A stretch of DNA of 64,000 bases from Arthrobacter saudimassiliensis (lineage in GTDB: Bacteria > Actinomycetota > Actinomycetes > Actinomycetales > Micrococcaceae): positions 1,612,001 to 1,676,000 of the forward strand of contig LN483070.1 in NCBI GenBank assembly GCA_900016675.1. Direction: 5' to 3'. A program made the position numbers and the translations under genes. The notes below the pieces were generated by a model. That model searched no databases. It saw only the letters and a program-made list of their open reading frames with translations, and had not been told where the DNA came from. How positions within the stretch are numbered: the stretch's first letter is position 1; the number at the start of each line of letters is the position of its first letter. Shown here one piece after another: positions 30,495-40,358 of the stretch.

Positions 30495-31349
30495 GTGCCC
30501 GACTACTCCCAATGGGGACCCCAGGACCTTGCCGCCCCGGCCCGCCGGAAGCTGCCCCAGGAGCAGGCCGTTCCCGGCCTGGTCCTCGAGGACGTGCAGA
30601 CCGGGTGGGTGGGCGCCGTCGTGCGGGTGGAGAAATCCGGCGGCATGCACCTGGTGGTGCTGGAGGACCGGCATGGGAAGCGCCGCTCGTTCGAACTCGG
30701 GTTCGGCTTCCTGGTGGACGGGCAGCCGGTGCAGGTGGTGCCGCCGGTCCAGGCCCAGGCCCCCGCCGGGCCGGCCCGGACCGCCTCCGGCTCCGTGAAG
30801 GTCGAGGGGCTGCGCGCCCGCACCGCGCGGGCCAGCCGCATCTGGGTCGAAGGCAAGCACGACGCCGAGCTGGTGGAGAAGGTGTGGGGCGACGACCTGC
30901 GGGTCGAAGGCATCGTCGTCGAGCCCCTGCACGGCATCGACGACCTGGCCGGCGCGGTCCGCGACTTCCAGCCCGGCCCGCAGCGCCGCCTGGGCGTGCT
31001 GGTGGACCATCTGGTCCCCGGCTCCAAGGAGTCCCGCATCGCCGCGGAGGTGATGGCGTCCAAGGGGGCCGCCGGCAACGTGCTGATCGTCGGGCACCCC
31101 TACGTGGACGTGTGGCAGGCGGTGAAGCCGGCCGCGCTCGGCCTGGCCGCCTGGCCGGCGGTCCCCCGCGGGCAGGACTGGAAGACCGGCATCCTGCGCG
31201 GCCTGGGCTGGCCGCACGCCAACTATGCCGACGTCGCGGCGGGCTGGAAGCGGATCCTGGGCGGCGTGCGGTCCTATGCCGACCTGGAGCCGTCGCTGCT
31301 GGGCCGGGTGGAGGAGGTCATCGACTTCCTCACCGCCCCGGGTGCGTGA
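30495..31349 (+). CDS. DUF3097 family protein
   Basis: The 284-residue soluble protein belongs to actinobacterial DUF3097, whose function is not established. Visible features are the N-terminal WGPQDLAAPA, GLVLEDVQTGWVGAVVR, then a central ARASRIWVEGKHDAELVEKVWGDD-like region (split here by position about 115-140) with the look of a Toprim-type E-G-K-x-D motif, and later VLVDHLVPGSKE. The GTG start has AAGGA 7 nt upstream; earlier in-frame codons lack support. It is divergent from hrcA and could be affected by the CIRCE site between them. Confidence 0.85.
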   Translation: MPDYSQWGPQDLAAPARRKLPQEQAVPGLVLEDVQTGWVGAVVRVEKSGGMHLVVLEDRHGKRRSFELGFGFLVDGQPVQVVPPVQAQAPAGPARTASGSVKVEGLRARTARASRIWVEGKHDAELVEKVWGDDLRVEGIVVEPLHGIDDLAGAVRDFQPGPQRRLGVLVDHLVPGSKESRIAAEVMASKGAAGNVLIVGHPYVDVWQAVKPAALGLAAWPAVPRGQDWKTGILRGLGWPHANYADVAAGWKRILGGVRSYADLEPSLLGRVEEVIDFLTAPGA

Positions 31350-31436
31350 GCCGGCCGGCCGGCAGCCAGTACCCTTGTAAGATCAGAACCAGCGTGCACT
31401 GAACCAAGGCGTCACGAGCTCGGAGGAATGCAGACC

Positions 31437-31868
31437 GTGTCCAACACACGCCCCAACCACCCGCCCCGGCAGCCCGATGAACGGGGCGCGGGCACACGGC
31501 CGGAGTACCAGGGCGCGCCCGCGAACGCTCTGCCGCTCACCGCCTCGGAGGACCGCCAGTGGGCGACCCTGGCCCATTTCGGCGGCATCCTGGGCTTCGT
31601 CCCCTCGCTGGTCATCTATCTGGTCTTCCGCGACCGGGGCCCGTTCACGGCCCAGGAGTCCAAGGAGGCACTGAACTTCACCCTCCCGCCGACCATCCTG
31701 GCGCTGGCGGCCTGGCTGCTTGCGTTCCTGCCGGCAGTGGGCGGACTGTTCGCCGTGCTGAATGCGGCCATCTGGATCTTCGTGGCCGTCGCCTCGGTCC
31801 GCGCCGGCATTGAAGTCAACCGCGGCCGGCCCCACCGTTACCGCTGGAACCTGCGCCGCATCCGCTGA
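31437..31868 (+). CDS. DUF4870 domain membrane protein
   Basis: The 143-residue protein has a Pro/Arg-rich N-terminus of about 30 residues, then three hydrophobic segments in the DUF4870 arrangement: DRQWATLAHFGGILGFVPSL, a QESKEALNF loop, and AVLNAAIWIFVAVAS. The function is unknown. I chose the GTG at 31437 because GGAGG lies 10 nt upstream; the ATG at 31428 abuts that site and would leave no spacing. Confidence 0.82.
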   Translation: MSNTRPNHPPRQPDERGAGTRPEYQGAPANALPLTASEDRQWATLAHFGGILGFVPSLVIYLVFRDRGPFTAQESKEALNFTLPPTILALAAWLLAFLPAVGGLFAVLNAAIWIFVAVASVRAGIEVNRGRPHRYRWNLRRIR

Positions 31869-31871
31869 CGG

Positions 31872-31905
31872 CCCGACGCCTGGCCGGGCCCTCCTGCGCG
31901 TCGGG
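31872..31905. terminator. Weak hairpin between the DUF4870 gene and hemW
   Basis: An 8-bp inverted repeat, CCCGACGC (31872-31879) and GCGTCGGG (31898-31905), in the short gap between convergent genes. There is no U-run. Confidence 0.35.
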
Positions 31906-31909
31906 ATGC

Positions 31910-33142
31910 CTAGTCCGGCAGCAGCCTGCGGACCACTGCGTCGGCGAGCAGCCGCCCGCGCAGGGTGAGCCGCAGGGTGCCCGCGAAGGCCGCGGCGGGC
32001 TCCACCAGCCCGTCGGCGATGAGCCCGGCCACGGCCTGCCGCCCGGAGGCGTGCAGCGCAGACGCGGGCAGCCCTTCGGCCAGCCGGGCGCGGAGCATGA
32101 CGTCCTCGAGGTAGCGGGTGTCCGCATCCAGGGTTTCCCGCCCCGCCGCCGGGGACTGCCCGGACTGCAGGCGCGCCGCGTAGGCCGCGGGATGCTTCAC
32201 GTTCCACCAGCGCACCCCGCCCACGTGTGAGTGGGCTCCGGGACCGATGCCCCACCAGTCGTCGCTGCGCCAGTAGGCCAGGTTGTGCCGGCACTCGTCG
32301 GCCGACGTGCGGGCCCAGTTGCTCACCTCGTACCAGTGCAGGCCGGCGGCGGACATCAGTTCATCGGCCAGCTGGTACTTGTCCGCGTGGTCGTCGTCGT
32401 CCACTTCCGGCACCTCGCCGCGGCGGATCTGCCGGGCCAGCCGTGTGCCGTCCTCCACGATCAGCGCGTAGGCGGAGATGTGGTCGGGTTCGTAGCTGAG
32501 CGCCTCCTCCACCGAGCGGCGCCAGTCCGCCATCGACTCCCCCGGCGTCCCGTAGATCAGGTCGACGCTGACGTTCAGGCCGGCGTCGCGGGCCCAGCGG
32601 ACCGCGTCGGGAACCCGGGCCGGGTTGTGGGTGCGGTCCAGGACCTTCAGCACGTGCGGCACGGCGGACTGCATGCCGAAGGAGACCCGGGTGAAGCCGG
32701 CGTCGGCGAGCAGGCGCAGCGATTCCGGGGTCACGGAGTCGGGGTTGGCCTCGGTGGTGACCTCGGCGCCGGGGGCCAGGCCCCACTCGGCCACCGCAGC
32801 CCCGAGGATGTCCGCGAGGTCGCGGGCGGGCAGCAGGGTGGGCGTGCCGCCGCCGAAGAACACCGTTCCAAGCTGCCGGTCGGGCACGCCGGAGCCGCGC
32901 AGCGCGCGGGCCGCGAAGGCCACTTCCTGCTGCGCGGTGCCGCCGTATTCATCCTGCGACGCCCCGCCGCCTAGCTCGCGGGCGGTGTAGGTGTTGAAGT
33001 CGCAGTAACCGCAGCGCACCGCGCAGAACGGAATGTGGACGTAGAGGCCGAACCCGCGTTCCGCGGCGCCGTCGGCCGCCTGCGCGGGAAGCAGGCCGTC
33101 CGACGGCGCCGGGTCGCCCAGGGGAAGAGCGCTGGGTGTCAC
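31910..33142 (-). CDS. hemW: Radical SAM family heme chaperone HemW
   Basis: HemW (formerly called oxygen-independent coproporphyrinogen oxidase-like) binds heme and a [4Fe-4S] cluster and delivers heme to respiratory enzymes. The 410-residue protein has the radical SAM motif CAVRCGYC (CxxxCxxC), the [11 protein letters not shown] motif and the C-terminal HemN domain. The GTG start overlaps the lepA stop by 4 bp (GTGA), the conserved lepA-hemW pairing of actinobacteria. Confidence 0.94.
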   Translation of the reverse strand: MTPSALPLGDPAPSDGLLPAQAADGAAERGFGLYVHIPFCAVRCGYCDFNTYTARELGGGASQDEYGGTAQQEVAFAARALRGSGVPDRQLGTVFFGGGTPTLLPARDLADILGAAVAEWGLAPGAEVTTEANPDSVTPESLRLLADAGFTRVSFGMQSAVPHVLKVLDRTHNPARVPDAVRWARDAGLNVSVDLIYGTPGESMADWRRSVEEALSYEPDHISAYALIVEDGTRLARQIRRGEVPEVDDDDHADKYQLADELMSAAGLHWYEVSNWARTSADECRHNLAYWRSDDWWGIGPGAHSHVGGVRWWNVKHPAAYAARLQSGQSPAAGRETLDADTRYLEDVMLRARLAEGLPASALHASGRQAVAGLIADGLVEPAAAFAGTLRLTLRGRLLADAVVRRLLPD

Positions 33143-34998
33143 TTCTTGGCTTTGTCCTTCGGGGCTGATTCGTCTGAGGACAGGGCGGCCACGAAGGCCT
33201 CCTGGGGCACCTCCACGCGGCCGACCATCTTCATCCGCTTCTTGCCTTCCTTCTGCTTCTCCAGCAGCTTGCGCTTACGGGAGATGTCGCCGCCGTAGCA
33301 CTTGGCCAGCACGTCCTTGCGGATGGCGCGGATGGACTCGCGGGCAATGATGCGCGAGCCGATGGCGGCCTGGATGGGGACCTCGAACTGCTGCCGCGGG
33401 ATCAGTTCGCGCAGCTTGCCGGTCATCATCACGCCGTAGCTGTAGGCCTTGTCCTTGTGCGTGATGGCGCTGAAGGCGTCCACCTGCTCGCCCTGGAGCA
33501 GGATGTCGACCTTGACCAGGTCGGCCACCTGCTCGCCGTCGGCCTTCCAGTCCAGCGAGGCGTAGCCGCGGGTCTTGGACTTGAGCACGTCGAAGAAGTC
33601 GAACACGATCTCGGCCAGCGGCAGGCGGTACCGGATTTCCACCCGGTCCTCGGAGAGGTAATCCATGCCGCCCAGGACGCCGCGGCGGGACTGGCACAGC
33701 TCCATGATGGCGCCGACGAACTCGCTCGGCGCCAGGATCGTGGCCGAGACCATCGGCTCGCGGACCTCTTTGATCTTGCCCGAGGGGTACTCGCTGGGGT
33801 TGGTCACCGTGACCACCTTGTTGTCCTCCAGCGTCACCTCGTACTCCACGTTGGGGGCGGTGGAGATCAGGTCCAGGTTGTACTCGCGCTCCAGGCGTTC
33901 GCGGGTGATTTCCAGGTGCAGCAGGCCCAGGAAGCCCACCCGGAAGCCGAAGCCCAGCGCCGCCGAGGTTTCCGGCTCGTACACCAGCGCGGCATCGTTG
34001 AGCATCAGCTTTTCCAGGGCGTCGCGCAGCACCGGGTAGTCGGCGCCGTCGATCGGGTACAGGCCGGAAAAGACCATCGGCTTGGCATCGGCGTAACCCG
34101 GCAGGGACTGCGCCGCCGGCTTGGCCTGGTTGGTGACGGTGTCACCGACCTTGGAGAGCCGGACGTCCTTCACGCCGGTGATGAGGTAGCCGACCTCGCC
34201 GACGCCGAGGCCCTTGGACGGGGTCGGTTCGGGCGAGCTGACGCCGATCTCCAGGAGTTCGTGGCTGGCGCGGGTGGACATCATCTGCACGCGTTCGCGC
34301 GGCGAGAGCTTGCCGTCCACCACGCGGACGTAGGTGACCACGCCGCGGTAGGTGTCATAGACGGAGTCGAAGATCATGGCCCGGGCCGGAGCGTCGGCGT
34401 CACCGACGGGCGCGGGGATTTCGGCGACGATCTTGTCCAGCAGGGCCTCGACGCCCATGCCGGTCTTGCCGGAGACCTTCAGCACATCCGCCGGGTCGCC
34501 GCCGATGAGGTTCGCCAGCTCTTCGGCGTACTTCTCCGGCTGGGCGGCCGGCAGGTCGATCTTGTTCAGCACCGGGATGATGGTCAGGTCGTTCTCCATG
34601 GCCAGGTACAGGTTGGCCAGCGTCTGCGCCTCGATGCCCTGGGCGGCGTCGACCAGCAGGATCGCGCCCTCGCAGGCGGCCAGGGAACGGGACACCTCGT
34701 AGGTGAAGTCCACGTGGCCCGGGGTGTCGATCATGTTCAGCGCGTACGACCGGCCGTCGAGTTCCCACGGCATGCGCACGGCCTGGGACTTGATCGTGAT
34801 GCCGCGCTCACGCTCGATGTCCATGCGGTCCAGGTACTGGGCCTTCATGTCCCGGGGCTGAACGACGCCGGTCAGCTGGAGCATGCGGTCGGCCAGGGTG
34901 GACTTGCCGTGGTCGATGTGGGCGATGATGCAGAAGTTGCGAATGATCGCCGGATCCGTCGCGGCAGGCACCGGTGAGAAGCGGGCCAGAGGTGACAC
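33139..34998 (-). CDS. lepA: Elongation factor 4 (LepA)
   Basis: LepA is a ribosomal GTPase related to EF-G. The 619-residue protein has G1 AHIDHGKS, G3 DTPGHVDF, G4 NKID, and the LepA-specific C-terminal domain with [18 protein letters not shown]-like basic residues near the end. The GTG start lies 9 nt after AAAGGAA. It is coupled to hemW by a 4-bp overlap. The roughly 270 bp upstream contain only weak promoter-like sequence near 35094-35120. Confidence 0.97.
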   Translation of the reverse strand: MSPLARFSPVPAATDPAIIRNFCIIAHIDHGKSTLADRMLQLTGVVQPRDMKAQYLDRMDIERERGITIKSQAVRMPWELDGRSYALNMIDTPGHVDFTYEVSRSLAACEGAILLVDAAQGIEAQTLANLYLAMENDLTIIPVLNKIDLPAAQPEKYAEELANLIGGDPADVLKVSGKTGMGVEALLDKIVAEIPAPVGDADAPARAMIFDSVYDTYRGVVTYVRVVDGKLSPRERVQMMSTRASHELLEIGVSSPEPTPSKGLGVGEVGYLITGVKDVRLSKVGDTVTNQAKPAAQSLPGYADAKPMVFSGLYPIDGADYPVLRDALEKLMLNDAALVYEPETSAALGFGFRVGFLGLLHLEITRERLEREYNLDLISTAPNVEYEVTLEDNKVVTVTNPSEYPSGKIKEVREPMVSATILAPSEFVGAIMELCQSRRGVLGGMDYLSEDRVEIRYRLPLAEIVFDFFDVLKSKTRGYASLDWKADGEQVADLVKVDILLQGEQVDAFSAITHKDKAYSYGVMMTGKLRELIPRQQFEVPIQAAIGSRIIARESIRAIRKDVLAKCYGGDISRKRKLLEKQKEGKKRMKMVGRVEVPQEAFVAALSSDESAPKDKAKK

Positions 34999-35254
34999 TG
35001 GGCGGTTCCTTTACTGTGTTGACGCCGGGCGGGCCGGAGGACCGGCGACGGGCGCAACGGGCTTGGTGTCCGGATCCACCCGGCAGGGGGTCGACCCTAT
35101 GGTGGGCATACTGAATTAACAGTGTCCCACGTTTGGGGCCCGGGGCAGGAACCCGGCAGGCCCGCCGCCGTCGCCCGCCGCCGACGCTGCCGCCGAGGTG
35201 CCGAGCCGCTGCCGGGCGGGCGTCCACCCGCCGTCCATCCGGCGCTGCAGCCGC

Positions 35255-35260
35255 TAGCGT
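35255..35260 (+). promoter_or_regulatory. Candidate -10 box for the PemK-like gene
   Basis: TAGCGT lies 6 nt before the ATG at 35267, with no ribosome-binding site, matching the leaderless pattern seen elsewhere in this window. Confidence 0.45.
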
Positions 35261-35266
35261 GGACCC

Positions 35267-35872
35267 ATGCGCTTCACTGCCCGCTCACTGCTTTCCCTTG
35301 CCCGGTCCGCTGTCCGCCTGCTCGGCTCTCCTCCGCAGGAGGCACCTCCGAGGACCACCTCCCGCAAAGGTGCGGGTGCACGCCCGCCCGTGGGATCCGC
35401 CGGCCCGCGGCCCGCTCCCCCGCGGGCAGGCTCCCGCACCGCCGGTCCCGGTTCCGGTGCCGGGGCCGCGGACACCACCCGCTACCCCGGCGACTACGAG
35501 GGAGCGGTCCGTCCGGTCTACAGCCCGCACCCGGACGGAGTTCCCGATCCCGGCGAGGTGGTCTGGACCTGGGTGCCCTACGAAGAGGACCCCACGCAGG
35601 GCAAGGACCGTCCCGTCCTGCTGATCGGGCGCAGCGGGGAGTATCTGCTGGCCCTGATGATGACCACGCGGGACCGCAGCAATGCCGGACGCACCGACCC
35701 GGACTACGTCGACGTCGGCTCGGGCGCCTGGGACCGGCAGGGCAGGCCCAGCGAGGTGAAGGTGGACCGGGTGCTGCGGATCCGCCCCGCGGACATCCGC
35801 CGCGACGGCGCAGTGCTGGAGGAAGCCATGTTTTCCCGTGTCGCCGACGCGCTGGCGCGCAGGCGCCGTTAG
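35267..35872 (+). CDS. PemK/MazF-like protein without a partner antitoxin
   Basis: The 201-residue protein has a basic, Pro/Arg/Gly-rich N-terminal region of about 75 residues, then a C-terminal PemK/MazF-like fold with a GEVVWTWVPYEEDPTQGKDRPV-type start (split at about residues 95-118), LLIGRSG and MMTTRDRSN. MazF/PemK proteins are mRNA endonucleases, but this family between lepA and rpsT appears as a single gene with no antitoxin on either side. Whether it is toxic is unknown; the long N-terminus could be self-inhibitory or membrane-associated. It is probably leaderless. Confidence 0.75.
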   Translation: MRFTARSLLSLARSAVRLLGSPPQEAPPRTTSRKGAGARPPVGSAGPRPAPPRAGSRTAGPGSGAGAADTTRYPGDYEGAVRPVYSPHPDGVPDPGEVVWTWVPYEEDPTQGKDRPVLLIGRSGEYLLALMMTTRDRSNAGRTDPDYVDVGSGAWDRQGRPSEVKVDRVLRIRPADIRRDGAVLEEAMFSRVADALARRRR

Positions 35873-35936
35873 CCCTGGCGGTTCCCCCGGGCGCACGACC
35901 CGCCCCGGCGCCGGTGGCGCACCACGGCGCGGACTC

Positions 35937-35945
35937 TGCTAATAT
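35937..35945 (+). promoter_or_regulatory. Candidate rpsT promoter (extended -10)
   Basis: TGCTAATAT is an extended -10 in an otherwise GC-rich 206-bp gap. The predicted transcript would have a leader of about 130 nt before rpsT. No good -35 is seen. Confidence 0.5.
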
Positions 35946-36078
35946 TTACTGCTGTGTGTCCGCGCAGGTCGACGGGCACTTCAGGACGGGCGCCATTCGG
36001 TATCCCCACGCCGCTCAGTCAATGCCCGGACTGAACTTCCCTCACCGACCATGTCCGCATTACAAAGAAAGACTCTAA

Positions 36079-36339
36079 GTGGCAAATATCAAGTCCCAGA
36101 AGAAGCGCATTCTCACCAACGAGAAGGCTCGCCAGCGCAACAACTCGGTCAAGTCCGAGCTGAAGACTGCGATCCGCTCCGTCGAGGGCGCTCTCAAGGC
36201 GAACGACAAGGATGCCGCCACCGAAGCGCTGCGGACCGCCAGCCGCAAGCTGGACAAGGCCGTCAGCAAGGGCGTTATCCACAAGAACAACGCTGCCAAC
36301 CGCAAGTCGGCCATCTCCAAGAAGGTCAACGCGCTCTAA
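36079..36339 (+). CDS. rpsT: 30S ribosomal protein S20
   Basis: The 86-residue, Lys/Arg/Ala-rich helical protein has the S20 pattern: [20 protein letters not shown] at the start and a Lys-rich C-terminal helix ending KKVNAL. It binds 16S rRNA near the 5' domain of the 30S subunit. The start is GTG, preceded by AAAGAAAGA. It is monocistronic, with its own leader and terminator, as in most bacteria. Confidence 0.97.
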   Translation: MANIKSQKKRILTNEKARQRNNSVKSELKTAIRSVEGALKANDKDAATEALRTASRKLDKAVSKGVIHKNNAANRKSAISKKVNAL

Positions 36340-36366
36340 GCAGCAGCGAAGCAAGGCTTTACCGTC

Positions 36367-36396
36367 AGGAGCCGGTCCCCTCGGGGGCCGGCTCCT
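36367..36396 (+). terminator. Terminator after rpsT
   Basis: Stem-loop with arms at 36367-36380 and 36384-36396, one unpaired base and a 3-nt TCG loop, followed by TTTCGTTT. A good intrinsic terminator. Confidence 0.85.
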
Positions 36397-36427
36397 TTCG
36401 TTTGCCCGGCCGCAGGGCCGGGCTGGT

Positions 36428-36520
36428 CCGTGTCTTGGCCGCACCGTGTCTTGCCAGCGTCCGGGTCTTGCCGGCGTCCGGGTCTTGCCGCGTCCGGGTG
36501 TTGCCGCGTCCGTGTGCGGA
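36428..36520. repeat. Imperfect 16-17-bp tandem repeat
   Basis: About five and a half degenerate copies of a unit resembling CCGGGTCTTGCCGCGT: 36428-36443, 36444-36460, 36461-36477, 36478-36493, 36494-36509, and a partial copy to 36520. It lies between the rpsT terminator and the holA stop. The units vary in length and sequence, so it is neither a coding repeat nor CRISPR. Confidence 0.7.
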
Positions 36521-36527
36521 CGCCGGC

Positions 36528-37544
36528 TCAGCCGCGGCCGCCGAGGGCGATGACGGTGACGGCGCGTTCGACCGCATAGACGGGATCCCGGCCGGCGCCC
36601 TTGACCTGGGCATCGGCTTCGGCGAGGACCTTCACGGCGCGGATCAGGCCCTCGGCGTCCCAGCGCTGGGCCTCGCGGCGCGCCTGGTCGACCTGCCAGG
36701 GTGCCATGCCGAACTCCTTCGCCAGCGCGGCGGCGGAGCCCTGCCGGCCGGCCACGCGCGCCACGGACCGAAGCTTCATGGCCAGGGCCGCCACGAGGGG
36801 AACCGGGTCGACACCGGTGTCGAGGGCGTGCCGGAGCATGGTCAGGGCCTGCGCCCCGCGGCCGGCCAGGGCGGCGTCGGCCACCTTGAAGGCCGTGGCC
36901 TCCACCCTGCCGCCGTAGTAGCGCTCCACCAGTTCCTCGGTGACTTCGCCGCTGGAGTCGCTGATGAGCTGGCTGCAGGCCGCGGCCAGATCGGCCAGCT
37001 TGGAGCCGACGGCGTTCACCAGGGCCGTTGCGGCGGCCGGGTCGATCCTGCGGCGGGCGGCCTTGAACTCGCCCCGGACGAAGTCCAGCTTGTCGCTGTC
37101 CTTCTTGAACGGCTGGCAGTCGACCACGGGGGCACCCGACGCCTTGACGGCGTCCAGCAGCTTCTTGCCGCGGTTTCCTCCGCCGTGATGCAGGACCACC
37201 GTGGTGTCCTCGGCGGTGTCACCCAGATACGCCAGCATGTCCTTCAGGAAGTCCTCGTTCATCTGGGCCAGGTTCTGCACCTCGATGAGCTTGGCCTCGC
37301 CGAACAGGGAGGGGCTGGCCAGCAGTGTCAGCTCGCCGGCGCCGTAGGCGGCTGCGTCCACCCGGACGGTTTCGGTTTCCGGGCGTTCCTGCCGCAGCGC
37401 GAGCCGGATGCGTTCCATGGCCCGCCCGGCGAGGTAGTCCTCGGGGCCGGTGAGCAGCACGATCGGGGCCGGCTCAACCTCACGCCAGGAAAGGCCGGCG
37501 GGCTTGGCGGCGGGGCGTCGTTTGGAGGGGGCTGCCGGGCTCAC
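36528..37544 (-). CDS. holA: DNA polymerase III subunit delta
   Basis: HolA is the clamp-loader delta subunit that opens the beta sliding clamp. The 338-residue protein has a VLLTGPEDYLAGRA start to its AAA-like domain and the conserved helical C-terminal domain, including PWQVDQARREAQRW. The GTG start has AGGAG about 10 nt upstream. It follows comEC on the same strand; holA next to comEA-comEC is a conserved bacterial arrangement. Confidence 0.94.
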   Translation of the reverse strand: MSPAAPSKRRPAAKPAGLSWREVEPAPIVLLTGPEDYLAGRAMERIRLALRQERPETETVRVDAAAYGAGELTLLASPSLFGEAKLIEVQNLAQMNEDFLKDMLAYLGDTAEDTTVVLHHGGGNRGKKLLDAVKASGAPVVDCQPFKKDSDKLDFVRGEFKAARRRIDPAAATALVNAVGSKLADLAAACSQLISDSSGEVTEELVERYYGGRVEATAFKVADAALAGRGAQALTMLRHALDTGVDPVPLVAALAMKLRSVARVAGRQGSAAALAKEFGMAPWQVDQARREAQRWDAEGLIRAVKVLAEADAQVKGAGRDPVYAVERAVTVIALGGRG

Positions 37545-37613
37545 GAGGTAATCGCTCCTGGGTCTTGCTTTGAAGGCGGACGCCTGGCCGGGCGGGTGCC
37601 GGTCCCTCCAAGC

Positions 37614-40355
37614 TTAACCGGAGTCCAGCGCCAGCACCCGAAGCGCCGGGCCCGGTTCCGTTCCGCCGCCGGGGGCGAGGACCACCGTTCCAAGCTGATC
37701 GGTGCGCGCCACCCGGGTTCCGGCGCGGGCCAGCCCGGCGAGGATTTCGGGGGCGGGATGCCCGTAGGTGTTGTCGGCCCCGACCGACACCAGCGCCAGG
37801 GCGGGGTCCACGGCGTCGATGGTCGCCGTGCCGCCGTTGCGTGCGCCGTGGTGGGCGACTTTGAGGATGTCGACGCCGTCGGCCAGGCCCTGGTGCCGGG
37901 CCAGCATCCGGCGGGCGGCCTCTTCTTCCAGGTCTCCGGTCAGCAGGATCGAGATGCGCCGGCCGGAGCCGGCGTCCAGTTCCGCCAGCAGGACCAGGCT
38001 GGCGTCGTTCTCCTGCGGCCCGCCCTGCCCGTCCGGCGGCCAGAGAACCTGCCAGCGCACGCTCCCTGCCGCGCCCTGCTCCCCCGCCGCCGTCGGCGAC
38101 CCGGCCAGCTCGGGCGGAGCCGCCCGGCCGGCGCCCGTGCCCGGTGGCGAGCCGTCGGCGGAGGACCAGAGGATGCGCTGTACCGGCCGCCCGTCCAGGA
38201 CTCCGTCCAGGCCGCCGTAATGGTCCGCGTGCGCGTGCGTCAGCACCAGCAGGTCGAGCCGGCGGATACCGAGGCGCTCCAGGCACCGGTCGACGGGTTC
38301 CGGTTCAGGTCCGGTGTCGACCAGCACGGCGGCATCGGGGCCGCTGCGCAGAACGACCGCATCACCCTGGCCGACGTCGCAGGCCGCGGCCACCCAGTTC
38401 CCGGGTACGGCGCCTGCCGGGGCCGTCGGCCATGGAGCGGGCAGGGCCGCGGCGAGGATTCCCGCCAGCAGGACGGCACCGACCTGCAGGAGGCTCCGAA
38501 GCCGGCTGCGGGGAGCGTGTCGAACGGCCCGGCCGGGTGCGTCCCCCTGCGGCGCGCCCCCCGCCGCCGCGCGTCGACTGCGGAGCAGGAGGGTGACGGC
38601 GCCCGCGCAGGCGGCCGCCATGAGCAGCGCGCCCGGAGCTCCGCCCGGCCACGGCAGGAGCGCGCCGGGCGCGGCGGCCAACACCCCGGCCACCGCCGCG
38701 ACCCACGCGGCCGCGGCGGCGGCGACGCCCAGCAGCAGGTCGGGCAGCATGGGCAGGGGATCCAGGACGAGGCCGGCCATGCCGGCCAAGGTGACCACCG
38801 GTACAGCCGGCCCTGCCAGCAGGTTGGCGGCCACCGAGTAGACCGGCACCTCGGGCTGCAGCAGGACCAGGACGGGGGAGCAGCCGAGCTGCGCAGCCAG
38901 CGGCACCGAGAGGACCACGGCCGCCGGATAGGGCAGGTGGGCGGCCAGCGACCGGGCTAGCCCGGGGCCCAGCAGGATCAGCGATGCGGTGGCTGTGACG
39001 GACAGGATGAAGCCGTAGTCCTCCCCCAGCCAGGGATCCGCGACGAGCAGGACGGTGACGGCGAGGCAGAGCAGGGAGAGCACCGCCCTGCCCCGCCCCG
39101 CGAGCAGTGCCAGCGCGCCGAGGGCTCCCATGACGGCCGCACGCAGCACACTGGGGTCCGGGCCGACGACCACGGTGAAGGCGGCCAGCAGCGCCAGGGC
39201 GGCGGCTGTCGCCAGCGCGCGCGGCCAGCGGGCCAGCCGGGCCAGCAGGTAGCCTGCGGCGAGGACGTATCCGCAGTTGCTTCCGGACACCGCTGTGAGG
39301 TGCGTCAGGCCGGTGTCCTTCATCTGCTGTTCCAGTGCCGTATCGAGGCTGCTGCGGTCCCCCAGCACCATCCCGGGCAGCAGGCCAGCGGCGCGTTCGC
39401 CAAAGGGCGCCTGGCCGGTGGCCCGGGCGTGGAAACGGGACCGCACCTCGGCGGCCCGGTCGGCGGCGCCCTCCGCTGCTCCTCCCCCGGCGCGTGGCAT
39501 CGGGCTCTCCCCCGCGCGGGCGGGCGGGCCGGGCGGAGCATCCAGTTCCAGGACAAAGGCCTCCCGCGCACCGGCGGAGCCCGGCCGGAGCTGCCCGACG
39601 GCCCGCACCCGCTGGCCCTCGCGCAGGCCCGCCAGTTCCTCTCCGCCGGCGACCAGCAGCGGAACCTGCGCCTCGAGGACCTCACCGGCAACGATGATCC
39701 GCTCGGCCCGCGCTTCGAGCAGCCAGCGCGGCTCATCCGAAAACCGGTCCTTCCCGGCGGGCCTGGGTTCGGAGCCGATGCTCAGTTCCGTCACGGCGCT
39801 CACCGGACCGTCCGCCGACCGCAGCTGTTCCGGCGCCCTGGCTGCGGCCCCCGCCGAGGCAGCGGCGAAGACGGCGGCCGCCAGCCCCAGCGGGACAGCC
39901 ACCGAGACCAGCAGGCGCGCCGGAGCAGCGCTGCGTCCGGCCGCAGGTGTCCTGCTCCTGCGTGCAAGGACCAGCCCCACGGCAAGGCATCCGGCGGCGA
40001 GCCCGAGCAGGAACCAGGCAGCGGCGGCACCTTCGGGCGGCTCGGCCCGGACGGCCGCCCACGACGCGGCCCATGCTGCAGCGGCCACCGGAACCAGGCG
40101 CAGCTCAGTGATGGCCTGGGGAACGGCGGGCACTGCGTCCGCGCCCAGCAGGCCCCGCACAACCGGGCGCAACCGTTCAACCGCCCGCCGTGCTCCGGCC
40201 CGGCGGCCGTGCAGCCCCGCGGGTTGTCTTGGATCCGGCGGGCGGGGCCGTCCCGGCGGGTCCGCTCCACCAGGGTCGCCCCCACTGCTGAGGCGAAGGG
40301 GAGCGTTCCGCCGGGCGGCCTCCGCGTAGGTGCTCCATGCCGGCCGGCGGGGCAC
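37614..40355 (-). CDS. comEC: ComEC/Rec2 family DNA-uptake channel protein
   Basis: The 913-residue protein has N-terminal hydrophobic helices, an OB-like DUF4131 region, the Competence membrane domain (about 300-580, including AVSGSNCGYVLAAGYLLARL), and a C-terminal metallo-beta-lactamase domain with LTHAHADHYGGLDG. ComEC forms the inner membrane channel for single-stranded DNA in natural transformation. It starts at GTG 3 nt after comEA. All the domains look intact, but no type IV pilus genes are in this window. Confidence 0.93.
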   Translation of the reverse strand: MPRRPAWSTYAEAARRNAPLRLSSGGDPGGADPPGRPRPPDPRQPAGLHGRRAGARRAVERLRPVVRGLLGADAVPAVPQAITELRLVPVAAAAWAASWAAVRAEPPEGAAAAWFLLGLAAGCLAVGLVLARRSRTPAAGRSAAPARLLVSVAVPLGLAAAVFAAASAGAAARAPEQLRSADGPVSAVTELSIGSEPRPAGKDRFSDEPRWLLEARAERIIVAGEVLEAQVPLLVAGGEELAGLREGQRVRAVGQLRPGSAGAREAFVLELDAPPGPPARAGESPMPRAGGGAAEGAADRAAEVRSRFHARATGQAPFGERAAGLLPGMVLGDRSSLDTALEQQMKDTGLTHLTAVSGSNCGYVLAAGYLLARLARWPRALATAAALALLAAFTVVVGPDPSVLRAAVMGALGALALLAGRGRAVLSLLCLAVTVLLVADPWLGEDYGFILSVTATASLILLGPGLARSLAAHLPYPAAVVLSVPLAAQLGCSPVLVLLQPEVPVYSVAANLLAGPAVPVVTLAGMAGLVLDPLPMLPDLLLGVAAAAAAWVAAVAGVLAAAPGALLPWPGGAPGALLMAAACAGAVTLLLRSRRAAAGGAPQGDAPGRAVRHAPRSRLRSLLQVGAVLLAGILAAALPAPWPTAPAGAVPGNWVAAACDVGQGDAVVLRSGPDAAVLVDTGPEPEPVDRCLERLGIRRLDLLVLTHAHADHYGGLDGVLDGRPVQRILWSSADGSPPGTGAGRAAPPELAGSPTAAGEQGAAGSVRWQVLWPPDGQGGPQENDASLVLLAELDAGSGRRISILLTGDLEEEAARRMLARHQGLADGVDILKVAHHGARNGGTATIDAVDPALALVSVGADNTYGHPAPEILAGLARAGTRVARTDQLGTVVLAPGGGTEPGPALRVLALDSG

Positions 40356-40358
40356 GGC

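Noticed and set aside
36428-36520. CRISPR array
   Set aside because: Units are 16-17 bp, directly adjacent without spacers, and degenerate; no cas genes.
36051-38960. 969-aa + strand ORF spanning rpsT, holA and comEC
   Set aside because: Runs through three real genes in another frame; S20 and HolA are unmistakable.
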